A stretch of 64,000 nt of DNA from an uncultured Collinsella sp. (GCA_902475245.1 CABRYP010000003.1:65641-129640), one strand, 5' to 3'. Positions 7,651 through 16,076 are shown, numbered from the stretch's first letter. Translations and numbers: made by a program. Notes: generated by a model from the sequence alone, not told the origin.

Positions 7651-8814
7651 ATGTCGGAAAATATTGAGCAGCCGTTGCCGTCCACGTTTGAGGAGTTCAA
7701 CGAGCAGCGCAAGGCGGCGTTTATTCGCGTCAAGGATTACAAGCAGGCGGGTAATCGCCTGGTCGGCTTCCTGTGCAGCTATACGCCACTCGAGATTATC
7801 GATGCCGCGGGGGCCGCAAGTGTCGCTCTGTGCGGTACGTCCGATGAGGTGATTCCCGAGGCCGAGAAGGTGCTGCCGGCAAACCTCTGCCCGCTCATCA
7901 AGTCGACCTACGGCTTTGCCTACTCGCAAAAGTGCCCGTTTACGTACTTTAGCGACATGATCATCGGTGAGACCACCTGCGACGGCAAGAAGAAGATGTA
8001 CGAGTTACTCAACGAGCTCAAGCGCACGTACATTCTGCACCTGCCGCAGGGTCGCGATCGTGCCTATGAGCGCGAGGGCTGGTACGAGGAGTGCCGCCTG
8101 CTCAAGGAAGAGCTCGAGAACTTCTACGGTATTACGATCACCGATGACGACCTGCGCGCCGCTGTCCGTCGTCGCAATCGCTTGCGTGCGGCCCAGCTCG
8201 AGATGTTCGCGCTGCAGGCCAACCAGCCGGCGGCCATGAGCGGCGTCGACCTGATGAGCACCATGTTCGCCGGTACGTTCAGCTTTGATATCGAGGCCTA
8301 TACGCAGCAGCTGGAGCAAAAGGTCGCCAAGCTGCGTGAGTCCTACGAGGCTGGCGAGCGCCCGATTGCGGCGGATGCCAAGCGCATTCTGATCACTGGC
8401 TGCCCGGTGGGCGGCGTGATCAACAAGATCGGCCGCACCATCGAGTCCAACGGTGGTGTGGTCGTGTGCATGGACGACTGCTCGGGCGAGCGCACGGCGG
8501 CCATGATGATCGACCCGGATGCTCCCGACATCCTGCTCGCCATCGCCGACCGCTACCTGGACATCAACTGCTCGGTCATGACGCCTAACGAAGGCCGCAT
8601 GGGAAACACGCTGGCTATGTGCGAGAAGTACCATGTCGATGGCGTGGTAGAGAGCGTGCTGCAGGCCTGCCACACCTTCAACGTTGAGAGCGCGCGCATG
8701 CAGGAGGCTGTCGAGGGTGCGGGCATTCCGTACATGAAGATTGAGACCGATTACAGCAATGGCGACATGGGTCAGATCGAGACGCGCATCGCCGCCTTCA
8801 TCGAAACCCTCTAG
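7651..8814 (+). CDS. 2-hydroxyacyl-CoA dehydratase family protein, paralogue 2
   Basis: This 387-residue homologue of the upstream gene lacks its first 30-40 residues but keeps the cluster motifs: FLCSYTPLE, NLCPLIKST, KCPFTYFSD and GETTCDGKKKMYELL. The C-terminal half differs in Cys placement (ITGCPVGG, VCMDDCSGER, NCSVMTPN, QACHTF). Two diverged paralogues plus one activase suggest either a heterodimer or two separate clients. The ATG at 7651 follows AAGGAG. A family D foldback element begins at its last codons. Confidence 0.8.
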   Translation: MSENIEQPLPSTFEEFNEQRKAAFIRVKDYKQAGNRLVGFLCSYTPLEIIDAAGAASVALCGTSDEVIPEAEKVLPANLCPLIKSTYGFAYSQKCPFTYFSDMIIGETTCDGKKKMYELLNELKRTYILHLPQGRDRAYEREGWYEECRLLKEELENFYGITITDDDLRAAVRRRNRLRAAQLEMFALQANQPAAMSGVDLMSTMFAGTFSFDIEAYTQQLEQKVAKLRESYEAGERPIAADAKRILITGCPVGGVINKIGRTIESNGGVVVCMDDCSGERTAAMMIDPDAPDILLAIADRYLDINCSVMTPNEGRMGNTLAMCEKYHVDGVVESVLQACHTFNVESARMQEAVEGAGIPYMKIETDYSNGDMGQIETRIAAFIETL

Positions 8815-8917
8815 CTTCCTCAGACACCGGATCTTGCCCCTCAAACCGTCGCTTGCGTACCCAAAGTACGCTGCGCTCCTCTTTCGGGGCAATCTCCGGC
8901 ACCTGAGAAACCTAGAG
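8809..8917. repeat. Foldback intergenic element, family D, copy 2
   Basis: The outer pairing CTCTAG (8809-8814, including the stop codon) with CTAGAG (8912-8917) and CCTCAG with CTGAG encloses the family D core. Shared core blocks with copy 1 include TCAAACCGTCGCTTGC and GGCACCTG. The apical hairpin GCGTAC/GTACGC is perfect here. It lies between paralogue 2 and the activase gene. Confidence 0.8.
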
Positions 8918-8969
8918 CTAAGGCGCCTGAACGCGCCGCTACCTTTGATGTTTAGATTGGGAGAGAGCC

Positions 8970-9734
8970 ATGATAGGGATCGGGATCGATATCGGGTCTA
9001 CGGCGGCTAAGACTGCCGTGGTCGACGGGGAGGGTTCGGTGGCGTGGACGTGCGTGCAGCCAACCGGGTTTTCCTCGGTCGATGCTTCCGAGCGGCTGCG
9101 CGAGGCGCTGGCAGCGGCCGGCTACGACGTGACGGCCGACGACGTGCGCGTGGTCGCGACCGGCTACGGTCGTGTCGCCGTGCCCTATGCGCACAAGGTC
9201 GTGACCGAGATTACCTGCCACGGTACCGGTGCCGTGCGCCTGTTTGGCGATCACGGCACCGTGATCGACGTGGGCGGTCAGGACACCAAGGTCATTCAGC
9301 TTAAAAGTGGCCGAGTGGCCAAGTTTGCCATGAACGACAAGTGCGCCGCCGGCACGGGGCGCTTTTTGGAGATCATGGCCGACCGCCTAGGTATTTCCCA
9401 GCAGCAGATGGCCGATCTGGCACGTTCCGGCGAGCCTACCAAGATTTCCAGCATGTGCACGGTGTTTGCCGAAAGCGAGGTCATCAGCCTGATCGGTCGT
9501 GGCGAGCCGCGCGAGAACATTGCGCGTGGCGTGATCGACAGCGTGGTCTCGCGCGTGGCGACCATGGCCGGGCAGGCCGCGGGCGCCCCGTACTACCTGA
9601 CCGGTGGCCTGTGCGAGAACGCCTTCGTGGTGGAGCGGTTGGGCGAGCTACTGGGGTCGCCGGTGACCACCTCGCCCCAGGCTCGCTTTGCCGGAGCGAT
9701 CGGCGCGGCGATTCGCGCACAGGCGCTCAATTAA
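8970..9734 (+). CDS. 2-hydroxyacyl-CoA dehydratase activase (HgdC/BcrA/BadF ATPase family)
   Basis: This 254-residue ASKHA-fold ATPase reduces dehydratase-type proteins in an ATP-driven step. Visible are the phosphate-1 loop GIDIGSTAAKTAV at the N-terminus, phosphate-2 motif DVGGQDTKVI, the Cys-bearing NDKCAAGTGRFLEIMA, and the second conserved Cys in SSMCTVFAESEVI. The homodimer would hold one [4Fe-4S] cluster from these two Cys of each subunit. It is downstream of two likely clients and 70 nt before selD. The ATG at 8970 follows GGGAGAG. Confidence 0.92.
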   Translation: MIGIGIDIGSTAAKTAVVDGEGSVAWTCVQPTGFSSVDASERLREALAAAGYDVTADDVRVVATGYGRVAVPYAHKVVTEITCHGTGAVRLFGDHGTVIDVGGQDTKVIQLKSGRVAKFAMNDKCAAGTGRFLEIMADRLGISQQQMADLARSGEPTKISSMCTVFAESEVISLIGRGEPRENIARGVIDSVVSRVATMAGQAAGAPYYLTGGLCENAFVVERLGELLGSPVTTSPQARFAGAIGAAIRAQALN

Positions 9735-9804
9735 TGCATCCGCCGTCGGCTCGCATTCATGCGTATACTGGGAGAAAATGATTGACCGATGAGAGGAGGT
9801 ATCG

Positions 9805-10854
9805 ATGGCTGACGATCAGATTAAGCTCACGTCTATGACGGCCGCGAGCGGTTGAGCCGCCAAGCTGGCTCCCGGAGCCCTCGCCCAGGTCCTGGGCGAT
9901 TTGCCCAATGTGCATAATGACAACTTGCTCGTGGGGTTCGATACCTCCGACGATGCGAGCGTCTTCAAGGTGGGGGAGAACCTGGGCCTCGTGCAGTCCG
10001 TCGACTTCTTCCCACCCATGGTGGACGACCCCTTCCTCTTTGGCCAGATCGCCGCCGCCAACTCGCTGTCGGACATCTACGCCATGGGAGGCACTCCCTC
10101 GCATGCCATGAACCTGCTCTGCATCCCCAGCTGCCTAGGGGTGGAGGTGGCCGGTCAGATCTTGGCGGGCGGCGCCGACAAGTGCGTCGAGGCGGGCTGC
10201 ACCATCGCGGGCGGCCACACCATCAACGACGATGAGCCCAAGTACGGCCTGTCCGTCTCGGGTTTTGTGCAGCTCGACCGCATGCTTGCCAACGGTGGGG
10301 CGCGCCCGGGTGATGTACTGCTGCTCACCAAGCCGGTGGGCTCGGGCATCATCACCACGGCCATTAAGGGCGAGCTTATCGAGCAGGACGAGGCCGCAGC
10401 CATGTTTGACTCGATGTGCACCCTCAACGAGGCGCCGATTCGTCTGGCCGAGGGGCTCGAACTTCACGGCTGCACCGACATTACGGGCTTTGGCCTGATT
10501 GGGCATGCGTGCGAGATGGCCGAGGGCTCGGGCGTGCAGATTGAGCTTGCGTCGGGGGCGGTGCCGCTCTTTGACCAGGTGCTCGACATGGCGCGTCTGG
10601 GCATTATCCCCGCTGGCTCCTACCGCAACCAGGACTTCTTTGGCCCGCGCGTGACGGCCGACGAGGACCTTGAGCCGGGCATGTTGGATGCGCTGTACGA
10701 TCCACAGACTTCAGGCGGTTTGCTTATTGCGGCGCCCGCGGCGGATGTGGATGAGCTTGCGCGCCGTCTGGATGCCGAGGGGCGTATCGCCGCCGTTGTC
10801 GGTCGCGTGTGCGAGCCGGTGCCAGGCGGTCCTGCCGTCCACGTTGTCCGTTAA
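9805..10854 (+). CDS. selD: Selenide, water dikinase SelD, selenocysteine-containing
   Basis: SelD makes selenophosphate from selenide and ATP, the selenium donor for tRNA-Sec. The frame has one internal TGA (9853-9855, codon 17) at exactly the position of the catalytic Cys/Sec: the context AASG-U-AAKL aligns with the family GxGCxxK motif. Translation from ATG 9805 (ribosome site GAGGAGG) through TGA gives 349 residues, the normal length; starting after the TGA would remove the active site. Later motifs are GFDTSDDASVF, VDFFPPMVDDPFLFGQ, AGGHTINDDEPKYG, DITGFGLIGHACEMA and PQTSGGLL. Sec decoding is backed by selA, selB and selC in the same window. Confidence 0.95.
9856..9897 (+). promoter_or_regulatory. 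Candidate SECIS hairpins after the selD UGA
   Basis: Two perfect small hairpins follow the UGA: GGCTCC/GGAGCC (9867-9879) and GCCC/GGGC with loop AGGTCCT (9883-9897). The second loop resembles the AGGTCT apical loop of the E. coli fdhF SECIS, but its GU lies 37-38 nt from the UGA rather than 23-24. SelB binding is inferred. Confidence 0.5.
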
Positions 10855-10911
10855 CGACACGTTTATTGAGCTCTGTACCGTTCTAAAACGATTAATTCGA
10901 AAGGAAATACT

Positions 10912-11538
10912 ATGTCTACCAAGATTGAAGTCAATGCCATGGGCGATGCCTGCCCGCTGCCCGTCGTCAAGACGCTTAAGGCACTCAAGCAGCTCGATGG
11001 CGAGGGCGCCGTGGTGACCTCGGTCGACAACGAGACCGCCGTCAAGAACATCTCCAAGATGGCGCAGGAGAAGGGCTGCACGGCCTCGGTCGAGAAAGTT
11101 TCTGACGCTGAGTGGCACGTGACCGTGGCGACCTCTGGCGCCGTTGCCGTGGCTGATCCCGAGCAGGATGGCGCTGCCTTCTGTGATGCCAGCGCCGGCA
11201 AGGGCAAGCTCGTCATTTCCGTCTACACCGACTGCATGGGCCGCGGCGACGACGAGCTGGGCCACAAGCTCATGAAGGCCTTCATCTTTGCCGTGACGCA
11301 GCAGGAGGAGCTGCCCGCGACCATGCTGTTCTACAACGGTGGCGCCAAGCTCACCGTCGAGGGCTCACCGGTGCTCGACGACCTGAAGGGTCTGGCCGAG
11401 CAGGGCGTCGAGATCCTTACCTGCGGTACCTGCCTGGACCACTATGGCATTAAAGACCAGCTTGCGGTGGGCGAGGTCACCAACATGTACGTGATCGTCG
11501 AAAAGATGGAGCAGGCCGTGCGCGTCGTGCGCCCGTAG
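10912..11538 (+). CDS. yedF: Selenium metabolism protein YedF (TusA-like plus DsrE-like domains)
   Basis: This 208-residue fusion matches the selenium-associated YedF family. The N-terminal TusA/SirA domain has the signature MGDACPLPVVKTLKAL (residues about 10-25) with the sulfur- or selenium-carrying Cys in CPLP. The C-terminal half is DsrE-like, with VYTDCMGRGDDELGHKLMK and ILTCGTCLDHYG. A role in delivering persulfide or selenide to SelD is proposed for the family but not settled. It follows selD by 57 nt and precedes a DUF3343 gene and a cysteine desulfurase-like gene, a typical selenium cluster. Confidence 0.9.
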   Translation: MSTKIEVNAMGDACPLPVVKTLKALKQLDGEGAVVTSVDNETAVKNISKMAQEKGCTASVEKVSDAEWHVTVATSGAVAVADPEQDGAAFCDASAGKGKLVISVYTDCMGRGDDELGHKLMKAFIFAVTQQEELPATMLFYNGGAKLTVEGSPVLDDLKGLAEQGVEILTCGTCLDHYGIKDQLAVGEVTNMYVIVEKMEQAVRVVRP

Positions 11539-11557
11539 CGTATTGGTTGGAGTTGCC

Positions 11558-11806
11558 ATGAGGGAGAAGCGCCCGGCGCTTGTCATCACGTTTCCCACCA
11601 CGGCGGCCGCCATGGGCTGCGAGTCCCTGTGCATCGAGCGCGGCCTTCCCGGGCGAACGATTCCCGTGCCCGGGGAGGTCGCTGCTGGCTGCGGTCTGGC
11701 GTGGAAGGCGTTGCCTGCCGATGAGGACCTGCTGCGCGGCGAGCTTGCCGCGGCGGGCGTCTCCACCGAGGGCTTTACCGTGATCGATATGTGGGAGGTC
11801 GTGTGA
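11558..11806 (+). CDS. DUF3343 protein, selenium-associated
   Basis: This 82-residue protein has the DUF3343 pattern: ALVITFPTTAAAMGCESLC, then GRTIPVPGEVAAGCGLAWK. Two conserved Cys (GCESLC and AGCGL) could bind sulfur or selenium. DUF3343 genes co-occur with selenium utilisation; the biochemical role is unknown. The ATG at 11558 sits in TTGGAGTTGCCATG, a start context repeated exactly at the second DUF3343 gene (39381). Its stop overlaps the next start by one base. Confidence 0.85.
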   Translation: MREKRPALVITFPTTAAAMGCESLCIERGLPGRTIPVPGEVAAGCGLAWKALPADEDLLRGELAAAGVSTEGFTVIDMWEVV

Positions 11807-12945
11807 TGATCTACCTGGATAACGCGGCGACGACCATGCACAAGCCGCAGACGGTCATCGATGCCGTGACGCAGGCGATGTGCTCGCTCGGCAATGCCGG
11901 GCGCGGCGCCACGTCGGGTGCGCTCGACGCGGCGCGTACCATCCACGGCTGTCGCGCCAAGCTCGCGCGCCTTTTTGGTTGCCCGAGGGCGGACCATGTG
12001 TGCTTTACGCCCAACTCTACGGCGGCGCTCAACACCGCCATCAATGGCGTGGTGCGCCCCGGCGACCGTGTGGTCACGACGGTGCTCGAGCACAACTCTG
12101 TGCTACGTCCGCTTAATCGCTTGGCGACGGAGCAGGGTGTGACAGTTGAGCATGCGGGTTGCGATGCGAGCGGCGCGCTCGACTACGACGAGCTCGAGCG
12201 GCTGGTCACGCCCGGTACGCGTGCCGTGGTGGTGACACATGCCTCTAATGTGACCGGCAACGCGGTCGACATTGCGCGCGTGGCGGCCATGGCCCATGCT
12301 GCCGGTGCGCTTGTGATCGTCGACGCCTCGCAATCTGCCGGCACGGCCCATATCGATATGCGGGCCATGGGGCTCGACATGGTGTGCTTTACCGGCCACA
12401 AGGGGCTCATGGGACCTCAAGGCACCGGTGGCCTGGCCGTGGCGGAGGGCGTCGACGTGGCGCCCTGGGCCATGGGCGGCACGGGTGTGCACAGCTTCGA
12501 TGCACTGCAGCCGCGGGAGTGGCCCACGCGCCTTGAGGCCGGTACGCTCAACGGCCATGGCATCGCGGGCCTTTCTGCCGGCCTCGACTTTATCGAGGCC
12601 CAGGGTGGGGTGGAGACGATTGCAGCTCACGAACGCGCGCTCGCTGATCGCTTCCTTGCCGGTGTGCGCGAGATTCCGGGGATTAAGCTCTACGGTGCCT
12701 TTGACCAGCCGACGCGCTCGGCGATCGTGTCCCTCAACGTGGGCGATATCGACTCTGCCGAGATCTCGGACGCGCTCATGCAAGGGTGGGGGATTGCGAC
12801 GCGCCCCGGTGCCCATTGCGCTCCGCTCATGCACCGCGCGCTCGGAACCGAGCGCCAGGGTGTTGTTCGCTTCTCGTTTGGGTATTTCAACACGGACGAG
12901 GAAGCCGACACGGCTATCGATGCTCTGTGCGATTTAGCCTGTTAA
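11806..12945 (+). CDS. Cysteine desulfurase-like class V aminotransferase, selenium cluster type
   Basis: This 379-residue PLP enzyme would mobilise sulfur or selenium from Cys or Sec as a protein-bound persulfide or selenide. It begins MIYLDNAATT, the family start. The PLP lysine is in CFTGHKGLMGPQGTGGL (about residues 191-207), the cofactor Asp/Gln site is VDASQSAG, and the catalytic Cys is in RPGAHCAPLMHRALG. It resembles the SufS-like subfamily found beside selD, yedF and DUF3343. Coupling with DUF3343 is suggested by the TGATG overlap. It is closed by a strong terminator. Confidence 0.88.
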   Translation: MIYLDNAATTMHKPQTVIDAVTQAMCSLGNAGRGATSGALDAARTIHGCRAKLARLFGCPRADHVCFTPNSTAALNTAINGVVRPGDRVVTTVLEHNSVLRPLNRLATEQGVTVEHAGCDASGALDYDELERLVTPGTRAVVVTHASNVTGNAVDIARVAAMAHAAGALVIVDASQSAGTAHIDMRAMGLDMVCFTGHKGLMGPQGTGGLAVAEGVDVAPWAMGGTGVHSFDALQPREWPTRLEAGTLNGHGIAGLSAGLDFIEAQGGVETIAAHERALADRFLAGVREIPGIKLYGAFDQPTRSAIVSLNVGDIDSAEISDALMQGWGIATRPGAHCAPLMHRALGTERQGVVRFSFGYFNTDEEADTAIDALCDLAC

Positions 12946-12969
12946 AGCTGCTAGAACGTTTATACTTGC

Positions 12970-12999
12970 GGGACGGGCCTTTTGCCCGTCCCGTTTTTG
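12970..12999 (+). terminator. Intrinsic terminator of the selenium cluster
   Basis: GGGACGGGC pairs with GCCCGTCCC around a short loop, followed by GTTTTTG. Confidence 0.92.
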
Positions 13000-13021
13000 T
13001 TTCGACCCGAAAGGTGTGCCT

Positions 13022-14380
13022 ATGGCCTCATCCGCCCCGCGCGGTCTGCGCTCCGACCATGTCGTTACCGTCGGCATCGCCCTGTTCTCGATGCTCTTTG
13101 GCGCCGGCAACCTCATTATTCCGCCGCTGCTGGCGCTGCAGGCAGGTTCTGCCACGCCGGTCGCCATGCTCGGCTTTCTGATTGCAGCCATCGGCCTGCC
13201 CGTCATGGGCTTTATCGCTGTCGCGCTCGCCGGTACGGCCCGCGAGCTGGCCGGGCGCGTGCACCCCAAGTTTGGTGAGTTCTTTGTCGCGGCTGTGTAT
13301 CTGGCCATCGGTCCGTGCCTGGCCATTCCGCGCACGAGCTCCACGGCGTTCGAAATGCTGGTGCCGCTGCTACCCGAGGGTGTTTCGCTCGGCACGGCAC
13401 GTCTGGTGTTTGCCATCGGGTTCTTCGTCGTCGCGTTTGCGCTCACGCTGCGTCCGGGCGTCATCACGCGCGTGCTTGGTCGCATTACGGGTCCCGCGCT
13501 TATCGCGCTCATCGTGCTGGTTGTGGGTGCTGCCGTGATCTCGCCGCTGGGACCGGCTGCCGCGCCTCAGGCTCCCTACGATGCAGGCGCCGCCGTGCAA
13601 GGCTTTTTGACCGGCTACCAGACCATGGACCTGCTCGCGTCGCTCGCCTTTGGCATTATCATCGCCGAGACCATCCACGAGCTGGGTGTTACCGATGACA
13701 AGCGCGTGGCCTTCGAGATTTCGCGTTCCGGTGTGATCGCCGGCGTGCTCATGGCCGTCATCTACTGCGGCCTGGCGCTTGCCGGCATGCAGCTCGGCAC
13801 GGTTATGCCCGATGCTACTAACGGCGCCGCCATCCTCGCCCGTTCGGCCTCTATGCACTTTGGTCTTGTCGGCACGGTCGTCGTCTTTGCGATCTTTTTC
13901 CTTGCCTGCATGAACGTGTGCATCGGCCTCATCAGCTGCTGCTCGCGTTACTTCTGCGAGACGTATGTGGTCGAAGGGGGAGCGGAGGCCTCCGAGGAGG
14001 CCATGCGCCGTCCCTTTGCGATTCTCGCCTTTGTGTTCGCGGCGTTTTCGTGCGTGCTCTCCAATGTGGGCCTCGACGTGATTCTTATGTTCTCGGTGCC
14101 CATGCTCAACGCCTTGTATCCCGTTGCCATCGTACTGGTACTGATGGGCCTGGTGCACGGCTTTTGCGACGCTCATCCGCAGGTGTGGGTGTGGGTCGGC
14201 GGCGTGGTTGCTGTGCAGAGTGTGATCACCTCGGTCCGCGATGCGTTCTTTGCGGGCGCGTGGCTGCCGTTCGATGCACTGCCTCTGGCGGATATCGGTG
14301 CCGCGTGGGCGCCGGTTGCCGTGGTTGCCTTTGTGATCGGTCTGCTCCATAGTCGTTTTGTTGCACATTCGAGGAGCTAA
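13022..14380 (+). CDS. brnQ: Branched-chain amino acid transport protein BrnQ (LIVCS family)
   Basis: This 452-residue integral membrane protein, with about 12 hydrophobic helices, would import leucine, isoleucine and valine with sodium or protons. The N-terminal family signature LFGAGNLIIPP (about residues 27-37) is clear, followed by GNxxxP-like and TMDLLASLAFG regions typical of BrnQ. The ATG at 13022 follows GAAAGGTG. It stands alone between the terminator of the selenium cluster and the tRNA promoter. Confidence 0.9.
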   Translation: MASSAPRGLRSDHVVTVGIALFSMLFGAGNLIIPPLLALQAGSATPVAMLGFLIAAIGLPVMGFIAVALAGTARELAGRVHPKFGEFFVAAVYLAIGPCLAIPRTSSTAFEMLVPLLPEGVSLGTARLVFAIGFFVVAFALTLRPGVITRVLGRITGPALIALIVLVVGAAVISPLGPAAAPQAPYDAGAAVQGFLTGYQTMDLLASLAFGIIIAETIHELGVTDDKRVAFEISRSGVIAGVLMAVIYCGLALAGMQLGTVMPDATNGAAILARSASMHFGLVGTVVVFAIFFLACMNVCIGLISCCSRYFCETYVVEGGAEASEEAMRRPFAILAFVFAAFSCVLSNVGLDVILMFSVPMLNALYPVAIVLVLMGLVHGFCDAHPQVWVWVGGVVAVQSVITSVRDAFFAGAWLPFDALPLADIGAAWAPVAVVAFVIGLLHSRFVAHSRS

Positions 14381-14391
14381 GGCATCAATGC

Positions 14392-14420
14392 TTGCACAGG
14401 CGGGGAGTCTCCCCTATAAT
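14392..14420 (+). promoter_or_regulatory. Promoter for the tRNA-Pro/tRNA-Gly unit
   Basis: TTGCAC (14392-14397) and TATAAT (14415-14420) are separated by exactly 17 nt. The spacer contains the palindrome GGGGAGTCTCCCC. Confidence 0.8.
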
Positions 14421-14471
14421 TTCCTTCGCTTTGGGACACGCAAGGTTTAGACCTTAGCTGCTCAACACCTT

Positions 14472-14548
14472 CGGGACGTGGCGCAGTTTGGTAGCGCGCC
14501 TGCTTTGGGAGCAGGATGTCGCAGGTTCAAATCCTGTCGTCCCGACCA
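14472..14548 (+). tRNA. tRNA-Pro (TGG)
   Basis: A complete 77-nt cloverleaf: acceptor CGGGACG with CGTCCCG, anticodon stem CCTGC/GCAGG with loop TTTGGGA, T-loop TTCAAAT, and an encoded CCA end. Confidence 0.97.
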
Positions 14549-14554
14549 TATCTT

Positions 14555-14628
14555 GCGGGCGTAGTTCAATGGTAGAACCCCAGCCTTCCAAGCTGATGAC
14601 GCGGGTTCGATTCCCGTCGCCCGCTCCA
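14555..14628 (+). tRNA. tRNA-Gly (TCC)
   Basis: A 74-nt cloverleaf with acceptor GCGGGCG/CGCCCGC, anticodon loop CTTCCAA, T-loop TTCGATT, and encoded CCA. It lies 6 nt after tRNA-Pro, so the two are co-transcribed. Confidence 0.97.
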
Positions 14629-14640
14629 TAGGATAGTTTT

Positions 14641-14676
14641 AACGGCTTTGGCTTCATTTGGCGCCAGAGTCGTTTT
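14641..14676 (+). terminator. Terminator of the tRNA unit
   Basis: AACGGCTTTGGC pairs with GCCAGAGTCGTT through two wobble pairs, followed by TTTC. Confidence 0.7.
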
Positions 14677-14710
14677 CATATACATGCCGGGGACCCCACA
14701 TCCCCTCCTA

Positions 14711-14777
14711 AGTTGCGGTGAAATACGGACTGTTTTTCGGCTTTTATGGCCCATGTAGTCCGTATTTCACCGCAACT
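14711..14777. repeat. Palindromic repeat family A (ACGGACT type), copy 1
   Basis: Perfect 21-bp arms beginning AGTTGCGGTGAAATACGGAC (14711-14731) and their complement (14757-14777) around a 25-nt loop. It lies left of the AbiEi-like gene; a sister copy lies to its right. Nothing else is seen in the 14677-14962 gap. Confidence 0.9.
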
Positions 14778-14962
14778 AATTGTAAGGGTGGATTTTGATG
14801 CCGTTGGGAGGGTCGTAGCGACCGTCTACCGAGAGTGGAAATATTTTTTGAAGCTCTGACCTGCGACGTCAAGCTTTTGGTCAGCTTTTGGCAAGGTATT
14901 TAAATGCCGTTCTGCGATAGCGTAAAGGCGTTCACTCGTTCTTGATTGTTATGGTGCGGGTC

Positions 14963-15961
14963 ATGTCCAATAAAGCTAAACATTTTCCGAAGTCATATGC
15001 CAAGATGCTGTTTTCCGCTCTCGGGATTCATCATGACGAGCAGCTATTGATAACGACTGATCCTTGGGATGAGCGGCGCGCGCGTGAGCTTATGCAGGAA
15101 GAGCTTTTAATTCGACTCTATAACCATGTGTACGCCGATCCTGTTTATTGGAGCCACCTTGACGTGGAAGCCCGCATTTTCCAGCTTGCATCTGCTATTG
15201 CGGCCGTCGAACCGGATGCCATTTTCTGCGGTTCAACGGCGGCATTGCTGTATGGTATCGGCTCTGCTTACTCGCTGCTTAATGCCGTTCAGATGTTGTT
15301 GCCGAGATCTACCAGGCGCGATACATATGAGTTCGTTGAGTATCGTCGATGGCGCCCAGGTGAGTTATGGCGGCTCGGCCCGTTTACGCTGACGGACCCC
15401 TATCGGACGGTGGTCGATATTGCCCGCGCGAGTGCATTTCGGTATGCGCTTGGCTACGCCGATGGATTGGCTCGTGAGTATGATGTCGACCGCGAGGAGC
15501 TGCGTGCGTATGCACAGGCCAATTGTCGCGGTTTGCATGGCATCGCCCGTGCGTTTGGCGTGTTCGAGCATATGGACGGGAGGTCGGATAACGGGGGAGA
15601 GTCCGAGGCGCGAGCGGCAATGATCCTTGCTGGAGTCGTTGCGCCTGAGCTTCAGGTTGAGATTGCTCGACCAGGAAATGCCGGCTATTATCTGGCAGAT
15701 TATGGTTGGCGGATGCCAGATGGGTCATGGATGTTGGCAGAGCTTCATGGTTTGGGTAAGTTTGAGGACGAAACTCAAAAAGATTTGGAACATGCTGCGG
15801 CAAAAACCTATCGAGCCGCCTTATTGCGCGATGCGAACTTACGTGCCATGGGTCATAACGTCATTCATTTCAAGCTATCGGACACATATGATGTCGAAGA
15901 GTTTGGCGCTATGATGCGCGGCTACGGTATCCCAACTACAAAGCCTTTTGCGGATTCCTGA
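14963..15961 (+). CDS. AbiEi-like/nuclease-fold accessory protein
   Basis: This protein of about 332 residues has an N-terminal region of the kind seen in AbiEi-family putative antitoxins (CGSTAALLYGIGSAYSLLN, then LGPFTLTDPYRTVVDIAR). The C-terminal region resembles DUF559/Vsr-like PD-(D/E)xK folds: YLADYGWRMPDGSWMLAELHG, then LRDANLRAMGHNVIHFKLSD. Base composition is lower in GC than the neighbours. Palindromic repeats lie on both sides, suggesting an inserted cargo gene. The start is uncertain: no good ribosome site is seen, and TTG 14942, ATG 14951 and ATG 14963 are all possible. No toxin partner adjoins it. Confidence 0.65.
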   Translation: MSNKAKHFPKSYAKMLFSALGIHHDEQLLITTDPWDERRARELMQEELLIRLYNHVYADPVYWSHLDVEARIFQLASAIAAVEPDAIFCGSTAALLYGIGSAYSLLNAVQMLLPRSTRRDTYEFVEYRRWRPGELWRLGPFTLTDPYRTVVDIARASAFRYALGYADGLAREYDVDREELRAYAQANCRGLHGIARAFGVFEHMDGRSDNGGESEARAAMILAGVVAPELQVEIARPGNAGYYLADYGWRMPDGSWMLAELHGLGKFEDETQKDLEHAAAKTYRAALLRDANLRAMGHNVIHFKLSDTYDVEEFGAMMRGYGIPTTKPFADS

Positions 15962-15994
15962 TAGCAGAGACAACCGACTCCGCCGCCCAACAAT

Positions 15995-16062
15995 AAGTTG
16001 CGGTGAAATACGGACTAAAGGCTACTCAGAGACATAAAACAGTCCGTATTTCACCGCAACTT
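15995..16062. repeat. Palindromic repeat family A (ACGGACT type), copy 2
   Basis: 22-bp perfect arms AAGTTGCGGTGAAATACGGA... (15995-16016) and complement (16041-16062), with a 24-nt loop unrelated to that of copy 1. Confidence 0.9.
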
Positions 16063-16076
16063 AGGGTGGGATGGGG

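Noticed and set aside
9853..9855. selD as two genes or starting at 9901
   Set aside because: A start at 9901 would remove the catalytic motif. The reading through TGA from ATG 9805 with a strong ribosome site gives a full-length SelD.
12970..12999. Attachment site or mobile element end near the selenium cluster
   Set aside because: It is a simple intrinsic terminator with a T-run.
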